DNA of 64,000 bases, taken from NCBI GenBank assembly GCA_000828975.1, contig AP014683.1, positions 821,520-885,519 of the forward strand, read 5' to 3'. Of this stretch, positions 40,372 through 48,355 are shown piece after piece; the first letter of the stretch is position 1; every line of letters begins with the position of its first letter. The notes below the pieces were generated by a model, which saw only the letters and a program-made list of their open reading frames with translations, was not told the DNA's origin and ran no database searches. Source of the stretch: Burkholderiales bacterium GJ-E10 (GTDB lineage Bacteria > Pseudomonadota > Gammaproteobacteria > Burkholderiales > Burkholderiaceae_F). Made by a program: the position numbers and the translations under genes.

Positions 40372-41820
40372 CGGCAGTCCGCTTGCCGTTGCCGTCTGAA
40401 CCGGCGGTTTCCGCAGCGCGTCTTCGATCATCACAACCATCCGGTCGGCGGCGCCGCGGTGGGTCCGGGAAAACGTCTGCGCCGCGGCGCGCATTCGGGC
40501 ATGCAGCGCGGTGTCGCCGGTGATCTCCGCCAGCGCCTGCAGTGCTTCCGCGGCATCGGCCACGCGGCGTGCGGCGCCGGAGGCGACCGCATCCGCTGCC
40601 GCCTGGGCGAAGTTGAACATGTGCGGACCGAACACGACCGGGCAGCCGCAGGCCGCCGCCTCGATGAGGTTCTGCCCCCCGAGCGGCGCGAGGCTGCCGC
40701 CGATCACGGCGGCGTCGGCCATCGCGTAGTACATCGGCATCTCGCCCATCGAGTCGCCCAGCAGGACGGCGGATGCATCCGGCGCTGCCGGATCGGCAAA
40801 CGGCGTATCCCACTGTGTGCGCCGCAGCACGCGCAGGCCGCGTTGCACCAGCAGCGCGGCCACATCGTCGAAGCGTTGCGGGTGGCGGGGGACGAACAAC
40901 AGCCGCGGTTGCGGTGCCGCCGCCTCCTTGCGGGCGCGGGAAGACAGCGCATCGAGCAGCATCGCCTCTTCGCCTTCCCGCGTGCTTGCGAACAGCCATA
41001 TCGGCTGACCGCCCGGCCGACCGCTGCCAAGTCGGGCGCGCCATCGTTCGCCGCGGGCGACGAGTTCGGCATCGGGCTCCAGGTCGAATTTCAGGTTGCC
41101 GGTGACGGCAATGGGTCCGGGGAACCAGCGCGCGATGCGATCGCGATCCGTCGGGGTCTGGGCACCGACGGCGGCGAGGTTGGCGCCGGCGCGGGCGAAC
41201 AGGCGCGAGAATCGTGCCGCCTTCGCGGCCGAGCGCTCAGAGAGCCGTGCGTTGGCGAGGACGGTCGGAATCCCCGCCACCGCCGCTTCGTAGAGCAGCG
41301 TGGGCCAGATCTCGGTTTCCATCAGAACCCCGACGTCCGGGCGCGTCTCGCGCAGGAAGCGTTGTACGGGCCCGGGCAGGTCGTACGGGAGATAACGCTG
41401 CAGGATCCGCGCGGATGCGTGCGCGGATCCCGCGGTGCGTGCCAGGCGCTCGGCGAGCTCGGCGCCGACGGCGCGACCGGTGGGGGTCATGTGCGTCAGC
41501 ACGAAGCGGGCGTCCGGATGGCGCTGCGCGAGACGCTCGATCAGCGGCCACGCGGCGTGGGTTTCCCCGACCGAGACGGCATGGATCCAGATGGTCGCGA
41601 GGTTCGTCGTCCCCCTTGGTTTCGTCGTCCCCCTTGTCCCGGCCTGCGCCACCGGGGCAAGGGCGCCCGCGCCGAGAAACCGCTCGCCCCAATGCCGGAA
41701 GTACTCGCGTTGACGCAGCCCGCGACGGCAGAGGTACAGCGCGACGAACGGCAGCGCGGCGATCCATGCCGCGGTGTACCAGGCCGGTGCGCGCTGCGGC
41801 GTGCGACCCTCCGCGTTCAT
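40369..41820 (-). CDS. waaA: 3-deoxy-D-manno-octulosonic acid (Kdo) transferase
   Basis: This enzyme adds Kdo to lipid A precursors at the inner membrane during lipopolysaccharide assembly. It has 483 residues. An N-terminal membrane anchor (AAWIAALPFVALYLCRRGL) is followed by IWIHAVSVGETHAAWPLI, the acceptor-site METEIWPTLL, and the donor-site GGSLAPLGGQNLIEAAACGCPVV and FGPHMFNF. A 12-residue duplicated stretch (RGTTKP, RGTTNL) just before IWIHAVSVGE comes from an 18-bp tandem repeat in the DNA. Its ATG overlaps the waaC stop (ATGA), so waaC-waaA is one operon. Confidence 0.94.
   Translation of the reverse strand: MNAEGRTPQRAPAWYTAAWIAALPFVALYLCRRGLRQREYFRHWGERFLGAGALAPVAQAGTRGTTKPRGTTNLATIWIHAVSVGETHAAWPLIERLAQRHPDARFVLTHMTPTGRAVGAELAERLARTAGSAHASARILQRYLPYDLPGPVQRFLRETRPDVGVLMETEIWPTLLYEAAVAGIPTVLANARLSERSAAKAARFSRLFARAGANLAAVGAQTPTDRDRIARWFPGPIAVTGNLKFDLEPDAELVARGERWRARLGSGRPGGQPIWLFASTREGEEAMLLDALSSRARKEAAAPQPRLLFVPRHPQRFDDVAALLVQRGLRVLRRTQWDTPFADPAAPDASAVLLGDSMGEMPMYYAMADAAVIGGSLAPLGGQNLIEAAACGCPVVFGPHMFNFAQAAADAVASGAARRVADAAEALQALAEITGDTALHARMRAAAQTFSRTHRGAADRMVVMIEDALRKPPVQTATASGLP
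41603..41637 (-). repeat. 18-bp tandem duplication inside waaA
   Basis: Two adjacent copies of TTCGTCGTCCCCCTTGG (plus-strand reading, period 18 bp) keep the frame and encode a six-residue repeat in a non-conserved loop of WaaA. Strand slippage is the simple explanation. Confidence 0.7.
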
Positions 41821-42791
41821 TGCGGCGCCGGCTCCGGCCGATTCGCGAGCACCCGGTCGACGGCGGCGAGCACTTCGGCCACCGACGGCGTCATGCCCAC
41901 GCCGCCGAGGCTGGCGACCCGTCCGCTGCCGCGCAGCCCGACCAGTCCGGGGTCGTAGTCGCAGTAAATCCCTACCGCCGGTGTTCCCGTCGCCGCGGCG
42001 AGATGCGTGAGTCCGGTGTCGAGCCCGATCGTCAGCGCCGCGCCCGCCGCCAGGCTGGCGAGCTGCGAAAGATTGGCGCGCGGCAGCACTTGCGCCGCCA
42101 CCATGGGTTGCGCCCGCCGCTCGCAGGACTGCCGCTCCGCTTCGCTGCCCCAGGGCAGCAGGCAGCGGTAGCCCCGGTCGGCGAGGTGGCGCTCGAGTGC
42201 GGTCCAGTGCGAGTCCGGCCACAGCTTGGTGGCGCGGCTGGCGTTGGTGAGCAGCAGCACGGCACCGGATTCGGCAAAGACGCCTTCGCCCGGCGGGGGG
42301 CGCAGCCCGAATTCCTCGGCCCCGTCGAGCGCGTAGCCGAGCGCGAACGCGGCAAGCCGGCGGTTGCGGTCCACCGCGTGCAGGCGCCGGTCGATGCTGG
42401 CGGTACGCCGATAGAAGAACGTCGCCAGCGGCTCGCGCGCGGAGGTCCGCGAGAATCCGCTCACCGGGCCGCGGGCGGAACCGGCCACGAGCGCGCTTTT
42501 GAGCAGGCCCTGGCAGTCGATGATGGTGTGATAGCGAACCCGCCGCAGGCTGCTGCGCGCGGCGAGCAGTTCGCGCCAGCTTTGCCGCGACAAGGGCTTC
42601 TTCCGCCAGCGCCGCAAGGCGATCGGAATGATCCGGGATATCGAGGGATGCAGGCGGGGAATTTCCGCGAACGCATCTTCGACCACCCAGTCGATGCGGG
42701 CGTGCGGAAAGGCACGCGCGATGTCGGTGACCATCGGCAGGGCATGGACGATATCGCCCATCGATGAGGTTTTGACGATCAGGACGCGCAC
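41817..42791 (-). CDS. waaC: lipopolysaccharide heptosyltransferase I
   Basis: This 324-residue GT9 enzyme adds the first heptose to Kdo2-lipid A. It starts at GTG 42791 giving MRVLIVKTSSMGDIVHALPMVTD, the canonical family N-terminus; the open frame extends further upstream but is not conserved. The donor-binding region includes LLTNASRATKLWPDSHW and the C-terminal GLDTGLTHLAAATGTPAVGIY with the conserved D-T-G-x-x-H. No strong Shine-Dalgarno sequence is visible. It is divergent from the glucan phosphorylase gene. Confidence 0.93.
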   Translation of the reverse strand: MRVLIVKTSSMGDIVHALPMVTDIARAFPHARIDWVVEDAFAEIPRLHPSISRIIPIALRRWRKKPLSRQSWRELLAARSSLRRVRYHTIIDCQGLLKSALVAGSARGPVSGFSRTSAREPLATFFYRRTASIDRRLHAVDRNRRLAAFALGYALDGAEEFGLRPPPGEGVFAESGAVLLLTNASRATKLWPDSHWTALERHLADRGYRCLLPWGSEAERQSCERRAQPMVAAQVLPRANLSQLASLAAGAALTIGLDTGLTHLAAATGTPAVGIYCDYDPGLVGLRGSGRVASLGGVGMTPSVAEVLAAVDRVLANRPEPAPQ

Positions 42792-42905
42792 CGGCGCGAT
42801 TTTACCGGAGTGCGATGGTCGGGAGCGCCCTCGATTGGTGCAAGGCAACATTCCGATCGTGATGTTCGATGGCGATCGGCATGCCGAAGGCGCGCAATCA
42901 TCGGC

Positions 42906-42914
42906 TGCTAATAT
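42906..42914 (+). promoter_or_regulatory. extended -10 promoter candidate for the glucan phosphorylase gene
   Basis: TGC followed by TAATAT (42909-42914) fits an extended -10 element in the 164-base divergent gap; no good -35 box is present. A start near 42921 would leave a leader of about 35 bases before the ATG at 42956. Confidence 0.35.
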
Positions 42915-42955
42915 GGGGCAACGCACCATCGATCCACCTTGGGGACCCCTACGAC

Positions 42956-45514
42956 ATGACTCGCCCTGGTACCGCGTTTTTGCTGGAAATCAATCCGAAG
43001 ATTCCGAAGCGGCTCGAGCGGATGGAGGAGATCGCGCACGATCTCTGGTACAGCTGGGACAGTCCGGCGCGCCAGTTGTTTGCGCGGCTCGACTCGAAGT
43101 TGTGGGACAGCGTCGGGCACAGCCCGAAAGTGCTGCTGAAACGTATCGACGAGCGTCGCCTGGTCGAGGCGGCGGAGGATCCGGGGTTTCTCAACAGCTA
43201 CCAGCGCATGCTCTCCGCATACGATGCGTATCTGGGCGAGACCAGCCGCAGCCCCATCAGCGCGGTGCTGGGCGAGAACGATCTGGTCGCCTATTTCTGC
43301 GCCGAGTTCGGATTCCACGAGAGCCTGCCGATCTATTCCGGCGGCCTCGGCATCCTTGCCGGCGATCATTGCAAGGCGGCGAGCGATCTGCGGCTGCCGT
43401 TCGTGGGCGTGGGGCTGCTCTATCGCCAAGGCTACTTCCAGCAGAAGATCGACGCCGACGGCGGACAGCAGGCGATCTATCAGGACTCGGCCTTCGATGA
43501 CCTGCCCGTGATGCCGGTGCTGGACGCGGCCGGCAGCGAGGTCTGCGTCGATGTCGATCTGCCCGGGCGGACGCTGAAGGTCCGGGTCTGGGAAGCGAAG
43601 GTCGGCCATGTCCGGTTGCTGTTGCTCGACTCCGACCTGCCGGCCAATTCCGAGCGTGACCGCCACATCACCCACCGGCTCTACGGTGGCGACCGCGAGA
43701 CGCGGATCCAGCAGGAGATCGTGCTGGGCATCGGCGGCGCGCGCGCCCTCGATGCCTTGGGCCTGCGCCCGACGGTGTGGCACATGAATGAAGGGCACGC
43801 GGCGTTTTTGGTGCTCGAACGGGTCCGCGAGAACATGAAGCAGGGGCTGGACCTCGCCGGGTCGATCGAGTCGGTCGCGGCCAATACCGTTTTCACGACG
43901 CACACGCCGGTGGCGGCCGGGCACGACCGCTTTCCGGAAGACCTGATGCGGACGTATTTCACCGCCTATTGCAATGAACTGCACATCGACTGGCCGGCGT
44001 TCTACGGCCTGGGCCAGTCCGGCGGCAGCGACTTCGACATGACGACCCTGGCGGTTCGCGGTTCGCGGTTCCAGAACGGCGTTTCGCGGATTCACGGCGA
44101 CGTCAGCGCGGCCATGCTGCGCGACCTCTGGCCGCAGATCCCGGAGGAGGAAAACCCGGTGATGTACGTGACCAACGCGGTGCACGTCCCCACCTTCCTG
44201 TCGCCCGACTGGAGCAATGACTTCGATCGCTTCCTCGGCATCGATTGGCAGGAGCGCATCGGCGACCCCACCGTATCGGCGCGGGTCGAGGAGTTGCCCG
44301 ATCACATCGTCTGGAGCCGTCACCAGTTTCTCAAGTCGCAGATGTTGCGCCTGATCCGGCATCGCGTCTCGACCCAGCATTTCCGCAACCGGGGCAGCGA
44401 GGCCCACCTCGACCGCATGCTGCGCTATGCCGACCCCGAAAATCCCAACGTGCTCACGATCGGCTTCGGGCGTCGCTTCGCGACCTACAAGCGCGCAACC
44501 CTGCTGTTCGAAAACCTCGACTGGCTGCGGCAGATCGTCAGCGACGACGCGCGTCCGGTGCTCTTCATCTTCGCCGGCAAGGCCCACCCCGCGGACCAGC
44601 CGGGCCAGGAACTGATCCGGCAGATCACGCGCGTTTCGCGCACGGCGGAATTCGAGGGCCGCATCCTGATGGTCGAAGGGTACGACCTGCGCCTCGCCCG
44701 CCGCCTGGTGTCGGGCGTGGACGTCTGGCTGAACAACCCGATCTATCCGCTCGAGGCGTCCGGCACGTCCGGCATGAAGGCGGGGATCAACGGCGTGCTC
44801 AACCTGTCGGTGCTCGATGGCTGGTGGGGCGAGGGGTACACCGGTGACAACGGCTGGGCGATCAAGCCGGCCTCGGAGGCGCTCAACGAGTTCGACCGCA
44901 CCATCGAGGAGTCGCGCACGCTCTACGAACTGCTGCAGGACCAGGTGCTGCCGACCTACTACAACCGCGGCGAGATGGGCTACCCGCCGGACTGGATCCG
45001 GCTGATGAAGCGTTCCATCGCCACGATCCTGCCGCGGTTCAACGCCAACCGGATGGTGGGCGACTATCTCGCGCAGTTCTATGGGCCGGCGGCGCGCCAG
45101 GGTCGACGGTTCTCACGCGACGATTCCCGTGGCGCGCGGGACGTGGCGGCATGGAAGAACAAGGTCCGCACCGCCTGGCCGGGCGTGAAGCTGCGCCGGC
45201 TGGACACCGGGACGGTGCCGCGCGCGCGGTTCGGCGAACACCTTCGGATCGAAGTGGCGGTGAATCTCAACGGGCTCGATGCCAGCGACGTGCGGGTCGA
45301 ACTGCGCCTGAACGACGTCACGCGCGAGGACAGCGATTCGACGGTGGGCCGATTCTTCGTCCATGCCGCGGGGCTGCCTTCATCCGGGGAACACCGTTAC
45401 GTACTCGATTTCACGCCCGAGTCCTGCGGGAAGTTCGATTACCGGATCCGGGTGTACCCGTACCACGACCTGCTGACGCACCGCTTCGAGACCGGCCTGA
45501 TGCTCTGGCTATGA
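42956..45514 (+). CDS. glgP: alpha-glucan (glycogen/maltodextrin) phosphorylase, GT35, with DUF3417 N-terminal domain
   Basis: This enzyme releases glucose-1-phosphate from alpha-1,4-glucans using pyridoxal phosphate. It has 852 residues. The N-terminal block EEIAHDLWYSWDSPARQLF is the DUF3417 domain of the actinobacterial/Thermus-type phosphorylases, not the E. coli GlgP/MalP type. The PLP-lysine region is EASGTSGMKAGINGVLN, preceded by FGRRFATYKRATLL. About 110 C-terminal residues form an extra beta-rich module. The ATG at 42956 was chosen because the conserved sequence begins directly after it. It provides the breakdown arm for the glycogen made by the 7.5-22 kb island although it lies 20 kb away. 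Confidence 0.93.
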   Translation: MTRPGTAFLLEINPKIPKRLERMEEIAHDLWYSWDSPARQLFARLDSKLWDSVGHSPKVLLKRIDERRLVEAAEDPGFLNSYQRMLSAYDAYLGETSRSPISAVLGENDLVAYFCAEFGFHESLPIYSGGLGILAGDHCKAASDLRLPFVGVGLLYRQGYFQQKIDADGGQQAIYQDSAFDDLPVMPVLDAAGSEVCVDVDLPGRTLKVRVWEAKVGHVRLLLLDSDLPANSERDRHITHRLYGGDRETRIQQEIVLGIGGARALDALGLRPTVWHMNEGHAAFLVLERVRENMKQGLDLAGSIESVAANTVFTTHTPVAAGHDRFPEDLMRTYFTAYCNELHIDWPAFYGLGQSGGSDFDMTTLAVRGSRFQNGVSRIHGDVSAAMLRDLWPQIPEEENPVMYVTNAVHVPTFLSPDWSNDFDRFLGIDWQERIGDPTVSARVEELPDHIVWSRHQFLKSQMLRLIRHRVSTQHFRNRGSEAHLDRMLRYADPENPNVLTIGFGRRFATYKRATLLFENLDWLRQIVSDDARPVLFIFAGKAHPADQPGQELIRQITRVSRTAEFEGRILMVEGYDLRLARRLVSGVDVWLNNPIYPLEASGTSGMKAGINGVLNLSVLDGWWGEGYTGDNGWAIKPASEALNEFDRTIEESRTLYELLQDQVLPTYYNRGEMGYPPDWIRLMKRSIATILPRFNANRMVGDYLAQFYGPAARQGRRFSRDDSRGARDVAAWKNKVRTAWPGVKLRRLDTGTVPRARFGEHLRIEVAVNLNGLDASDVRVELRLNDVTREDSDSTVGRFFVHAAGLPSSGEHRYVLDFTPESCGKFDYRIRVYPYHDLLTHRFETGLMLWL

Positions 45515-45521
45515 CGTAGCA

Positions 45522-45544
45522 GGAGGCCCCCGGGCCGGGCCTCC
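45522..45544 (+). terminator. hairpin after glgP
   Basis: GGAGGCCC and GGGCCTCC make an 8-bp perfect stem with a 7-base loop, 7 bases past the glgP stop, followed by pyrimidine-rich CCTTCTCCC rather than a pure T-run. A terminator is likely but not certain. Confidence 0.5.
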
Positions 45545-45584
45545 CCTTCTCCCGCGAGGGTGCCCCACGTACGGCGAAGGTTCC

Positions 45585-45623
45585 CCCTCTCCCGCGGAGG
45601 CGGGAGAGGGCGGGGGTGAGGGT
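45585..45623 (+). repeat. REP-like palindrome between glgP and the Pcm-family gene
   Basis: CCCTCTCCCG, loop CGGAGG, CGGGAGAGGG, then the tail CGGGGGTGAGGGT. It sits in the 168-base gap between convergent genes. A shorter degenerate arm (CTTCTCCCGCGAGGGTG) lies about 40 bases upstream. Confidence 0.85.
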
Positions 45624-45682
45624 GGTTGCGCTTGGGTCGACCGCCGCGCTCGCGGTCAGACCGACCCCTCAGACCGGACCGA

Positions 45683-46390
45683 TCAGAACCGGAACGACGA
45701 CGGCTGCAGCGCGTTGCGCAGCGGCTTGGTCACCGTTTCGAACAGGGGCAGGGTTTCGTAGTTGGCCTCGGTGACGCGCGTGACGATCTGCGCGCTCATC
45801 GCCGGTCCGCGCCCGACCACCGCGGCGAGACGCCCGCCGACCTTGAGTTGTTCGAGCAGGCTTCTGGGCAGCAGCGGCAGCGATCCCGAGACGATGATGA
45901 CGTCATAGGGCGCGTGCGCCGCCCAGCCCCGGGCGCCGTCGCCGGTTTCGACGTGGGTGTTGTGCGCCCCGGCGCGCGCGAGATTGGCAGCGCCGAATGC
46001 CGCCAGGCGCGGGTCGATTTCGACCGTCCAGACCGTCTCGGCCTTGTGGGCGGCAAGCGCCGCCATGTAGCCGGAGCCGGTGCCGATTTCCAGAACCTGC
46101 TCGTGCGGATGGATGCGCAATTCCTGGAGCAGTTTCGCCTCGATCTTCGGCGCCAGCATCGTTTCGCCGGTGACTTCGCCGTCCAGATTGAGCGGCAGTT
46201 CGAAGTCCGTGAACGCGAGTGCGCGCAGATGCGCCGGCACGAAATCCTCACGCTTGACGACATAGAGCAGGTCCAGTACCGACGGTTCCAGCACCTCCCA
46301 CGGCCGAATCTGCTGCTCGATCATGTTGAACCGGAATCGTTCGAAATCGGCATGCGGAGGAACGGTCGATTCGGCAGCGGAGATGGACAT
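45683..46390 (-). CDS. protein-L-isoaspartate O-methyltransferase family protein (activity uncertain)
   Basis: This 235-residue class I methyltransferase has the SAM-binding motif I VLEIGTGSGYMAALAA and the Pcm-family N-terminus NMIEQQIRPWEVLEPSVLDLL. True Pcm enzymes have a Ser-Gln/Ala-Pro motif at the substrate site; the equivalent segment here reads ETMLAPKIEAKLL, with the Ser replaced by Leu. Isoaspartyl repair is therefore not assured, and the family assignment is firmer than the substrate. It is divergent from the second GGDEF gene across 264 bases. The ATG has no clear Shine-Dalgarno sequence. Confidence 0.8.
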   Translation of the reverse strand: MSISAAESTVPPHADFERFRFNMIEQQIRPWEVLEPSVLDLLYVVKREDFVPAHLRALAFTDFELPLNLDGEVTGETMLAPKIEAKLLQELRIHPHEQVLEIGTGSGYMAALAAHKAETVWTVEIDPRLAAFGAANLARAGAHNTHVETGDGARGWAAHAPYDVIIVSGSLPLLPRSLLEQLKVGGRLAAVVGRGPAMSAQIVTRVTEANYETLPLFETVTKPLRNALQPSSFRF

Positions 46391-46496
46391 GGCGGGGGTC
46401 TCGGGCTAGTTGCGCGGGCTGGTTGTACGGACATGCGACGGTTGCAAACCCCGCAATGTTACCGGGGCGTGGCCGAAATCCCAACTGGCCGGCGGG

Positions 46497-46569
46497 GCGG
46501 CGGCATCCGGCCGCCGCTGGCGGGGAAAGGCCGGGGATGGAGGGCAAAAAGCGGGGGCGAAACCCCCCG
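46497..46569 (+). other. two hairpins upstream of the second GGDEF gene
   Basis: GCGGCGGC-ATCCG-GCCGCCGC (46497-46517) is a perfect 8-bp stem. A second stem, CGGGGG with CCCCCG around the loop CGAAAC, follows at 46552-46569. They lie in the 264-base divergent gap, about 85 bases before the GTG start, which itself lacks a Shine-Dalgarno sequence. This could be a structured leader. It does not match the c-di-GMP riboswitch consensus. Confidence 0.3.
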
Positions 46570-46654
46570 ATATGTCGCGATTCACGCTCGGCGCGCTTGC
46601 ATACGATTGCCGGATTTTCCGTACGGGCGCTCCGCGCCTTTCCGCCTCAAAATC

Positions 46655-47722
46655 GTGATTCCCGGTCTGATCGACTCCCTCGCCGACATCACGTCCCATC
46701 GGGACCGGGATGAGGTCGACCGTGCGATCGCCGCGATGCTGTTCTCCCAGATCCGCCCGGCGCGCGTGTGCCTGTACCGCTTGCTGCCCGGGGAGGCCGA
46801 CGGGGCCTCGGAATCGAGCGGCGTGCAGTTGCGCGCGGTCGCCGACGCGGCGGGAGCGCGGACGGTGGCCGAGGAAGACGCCGCGGATCCGCAGGGGTGC
46901 CCGACGCTCGGATCCCGGGCGCCGTGGCGGGAATGCGTGCGGCGCGGCGAGGTGGTGCTCTACCTCGCCGACCCTGAGAACCCGGATGCGGGCGAACCCG
47001 GGCCCCGGAACGCCGTGTTCCCGATCCTGGCCGACCATGGCGTGATCGGCCTGCTCGAAATCGAGTGCGGCGGCCGCTGCAGGTTCCTGCGGCCCGAGGA
47101 TGCCCGGATGGTCCAGGCAGTCCTGCGCATCCTGCGCAATCATCTGAGCGTGCTCGACTACGGCGAACGGGACACGCTCACCGGCCTGCGCAACCGCCGA
47201 ACATTCGAAACGCTGTTCGCGAAGCGGCGGGTGTTCCGCCGCCGCGCCGGGGACCAAAAGGCGGGCGCGCGTACCAACTGGGTTGGCATCATCGACGTCG
47301 ACCGATTCAAGGCGATCAACGATACCTTCGGACACCTGTTCGGGGACGAGGTGCTGCTGCTCATCGCCCGCCGGATGCAGGAGACGTTCCGCCAGTCCGA
47401 GGCCTTGTTCCGATTCGGGGGCGAGGAATTCCTCGTCATCCTCGACGATGCCGACGAGGCGGGCGCGACGAACGCGTTCGAACGCTTCCGCAAGGCGATC
47501 GAGCAACACCGGTTTCCCCAGATCGGACAAGTCACGGTCAGCATCGGCATCACCCGCATCGACTCCTACGACATTCCCGCCTCGGCGATCGATCGCGCCG
47601 ATTCGGCGCTGTATTACGCCAAGGAGAACGGCCGCAACCGCACGCTGGCATACGAAGCGCTGCTGCGATACGGCCTGCTCGCCCGGAAGGAAGTGCAGGC
47701 CACGGAACTGGAGCTGTTCTGA
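46655..47722 (+). CDS. GGDEF diguanylate cyclase with an N-terminal GAF-like domain
   Basis: This 355-residue protein makes c-di-GMP. Residues of about 5-165 form a GAF-like sensor (LIDSLADITSHRDRDEVDRAIAAML... NAVFPILADHGVIGLLEIE). The GGDEF domain follows with DVDRFKAINDTFGHLFGDEVL and an intact GGEEF at 255-259. The product-inhibition position reads RQSE instead of RxxD, so feedback inhibition may be weak or absent, unlike the enzyme at 3.1 kb. The GTG at 46655 is the only good start near the conserved N-terminus, though it lacks a Shine-Dalgarno sequence. No membrane segments are seen. Confidence 0.83.
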   Translation: MIPGLIDSLADITSHRDRDEVDRAIAAMLFSQIRPARVCLYRLLPGEADGASESSGVQLRAVADAAGARTVAEEDAADPQGCPTLGSRAPWRECVRRGEVVLYLADPENPDAGEPGPRNAVFPILADHGVIGLLEIECGGRCRFLRPEDARMVQAVLRILRNHLSVLDYGERDTLTGLRNRRTFETLFAKRRVFRRRAGDQKAGARTNWVGIIDVDRFKAINDTFGHLFGDEVLLLIARRMQETFRQSEALFRFGGEEFLVILDDADEAGATNAFERFRKAIEQHRFPQIGQVTVSIGITRIDSYDIPASAIDRADSALYYAKENGRNRTLAYEALLRYGLLARKEVQATELELF

Positions 47723-47780
47723 CGGGGGCGCTGCCAGCCCGGTTCCGGCGCGGGTGATGCGGCGTCGAGATCTCCGGCCT

Positions 47781-48329
47781 TCATGCCGGCGAGGCGGTCA
47801 AGGCCGTGAAGATCGCCCGCAGCAGGTCGACCGGCGTCGGCGGACATCCGCCCACCTCGACGTCCACCGGAATGACGTTCGCCACGCGCCCGCGGCTGGC
47901 ATAGCTTTCGCCGAACACCCCGCCGTTGCAACCGCATTCGCCCACCGCGACCACGCGCTTGGGCGCGGGAACGGCGTCGTAGGTCCGACGCAGCGCGGCT
48001 TCCATGTGCGCCGAAACCGGCCCGGTCACCAGCAGCAGGTCCGCATGGCGCGGGCTGGCGACGAACCGGATCCCCATGCCCTCGATGTTGTAGTACGGAT
48101 TGTTGAGCGCCTGGATCTCGAGTTCGCATCCGTTGCAGGAGCCGGCGTCGACCTGCCGGATGGCGAGCGCGCGTCCCAGCAGGGCCAGGATCTCCGCCTG
48201 GAGCGCATGCGCCTCGTGCGTTGCGATGGCCGCCGCGCCGTCGCTTGCGCCGTGCGCCGGGCCGGGAACGGGGGGCGCCTCGGAAATGGTGCCGATGCGG
48301 ATGATCTGGCGAAGCAGGCGAAGCGGCAT
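47781..48329 (-). CDS. hyfI: hydrogenase-4-type small subunit (NuoB-like [4Fe-4S] protein) of an Ehr-like complex
   Basis: This 182-residue homologue of HyfI/HycG and complex I NuoB is the last gene of the hyf-like operon. The cysteines that bind the proximal [4Fe-4S] cluster appear intact: CNGC (Cys65 and Cys68), GECGC (Cys132 and/or 134) and GGCPP (Cys162). It should pass electrons to the site formed with HyfG, which lacks nickel ligands. It starts at ATG 48329, 26 bases after the hyfG stop, without a strong Shine-Dalgarno sequence. No HyfA or HyfH ferredoxin-like gene accompanies it, so the electron donor is unknown. Confidence 0.88.
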   Translation of the reverse strand: MPLRLLRQIIRIGTISEAPPVPGPAHGASDGAAAIATHEAHALQAEILALLGRALAIRQVDAGSCNGCELEIQALNNPYYNIEGMGIRFVASPRHADLLLVTGPVSAHMEAALRRTYDAVPAPKRVVAVGECGCNGGVFGESYASRGRVANVIPVDVEVGGCPPTPVDLLRAIFTALTASPA

Positions 48330-48355
48330 GATGTGGGTGGCGGCAAGAGCCCGTG

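Noticed and set aside
46530..46654. A c-di-GMP (GEMM) riboswitch upstream of the GGDEF gene
   Set aside because: The hairpins do not show the conserved GEMM core or tetraloop/receptor sequence.
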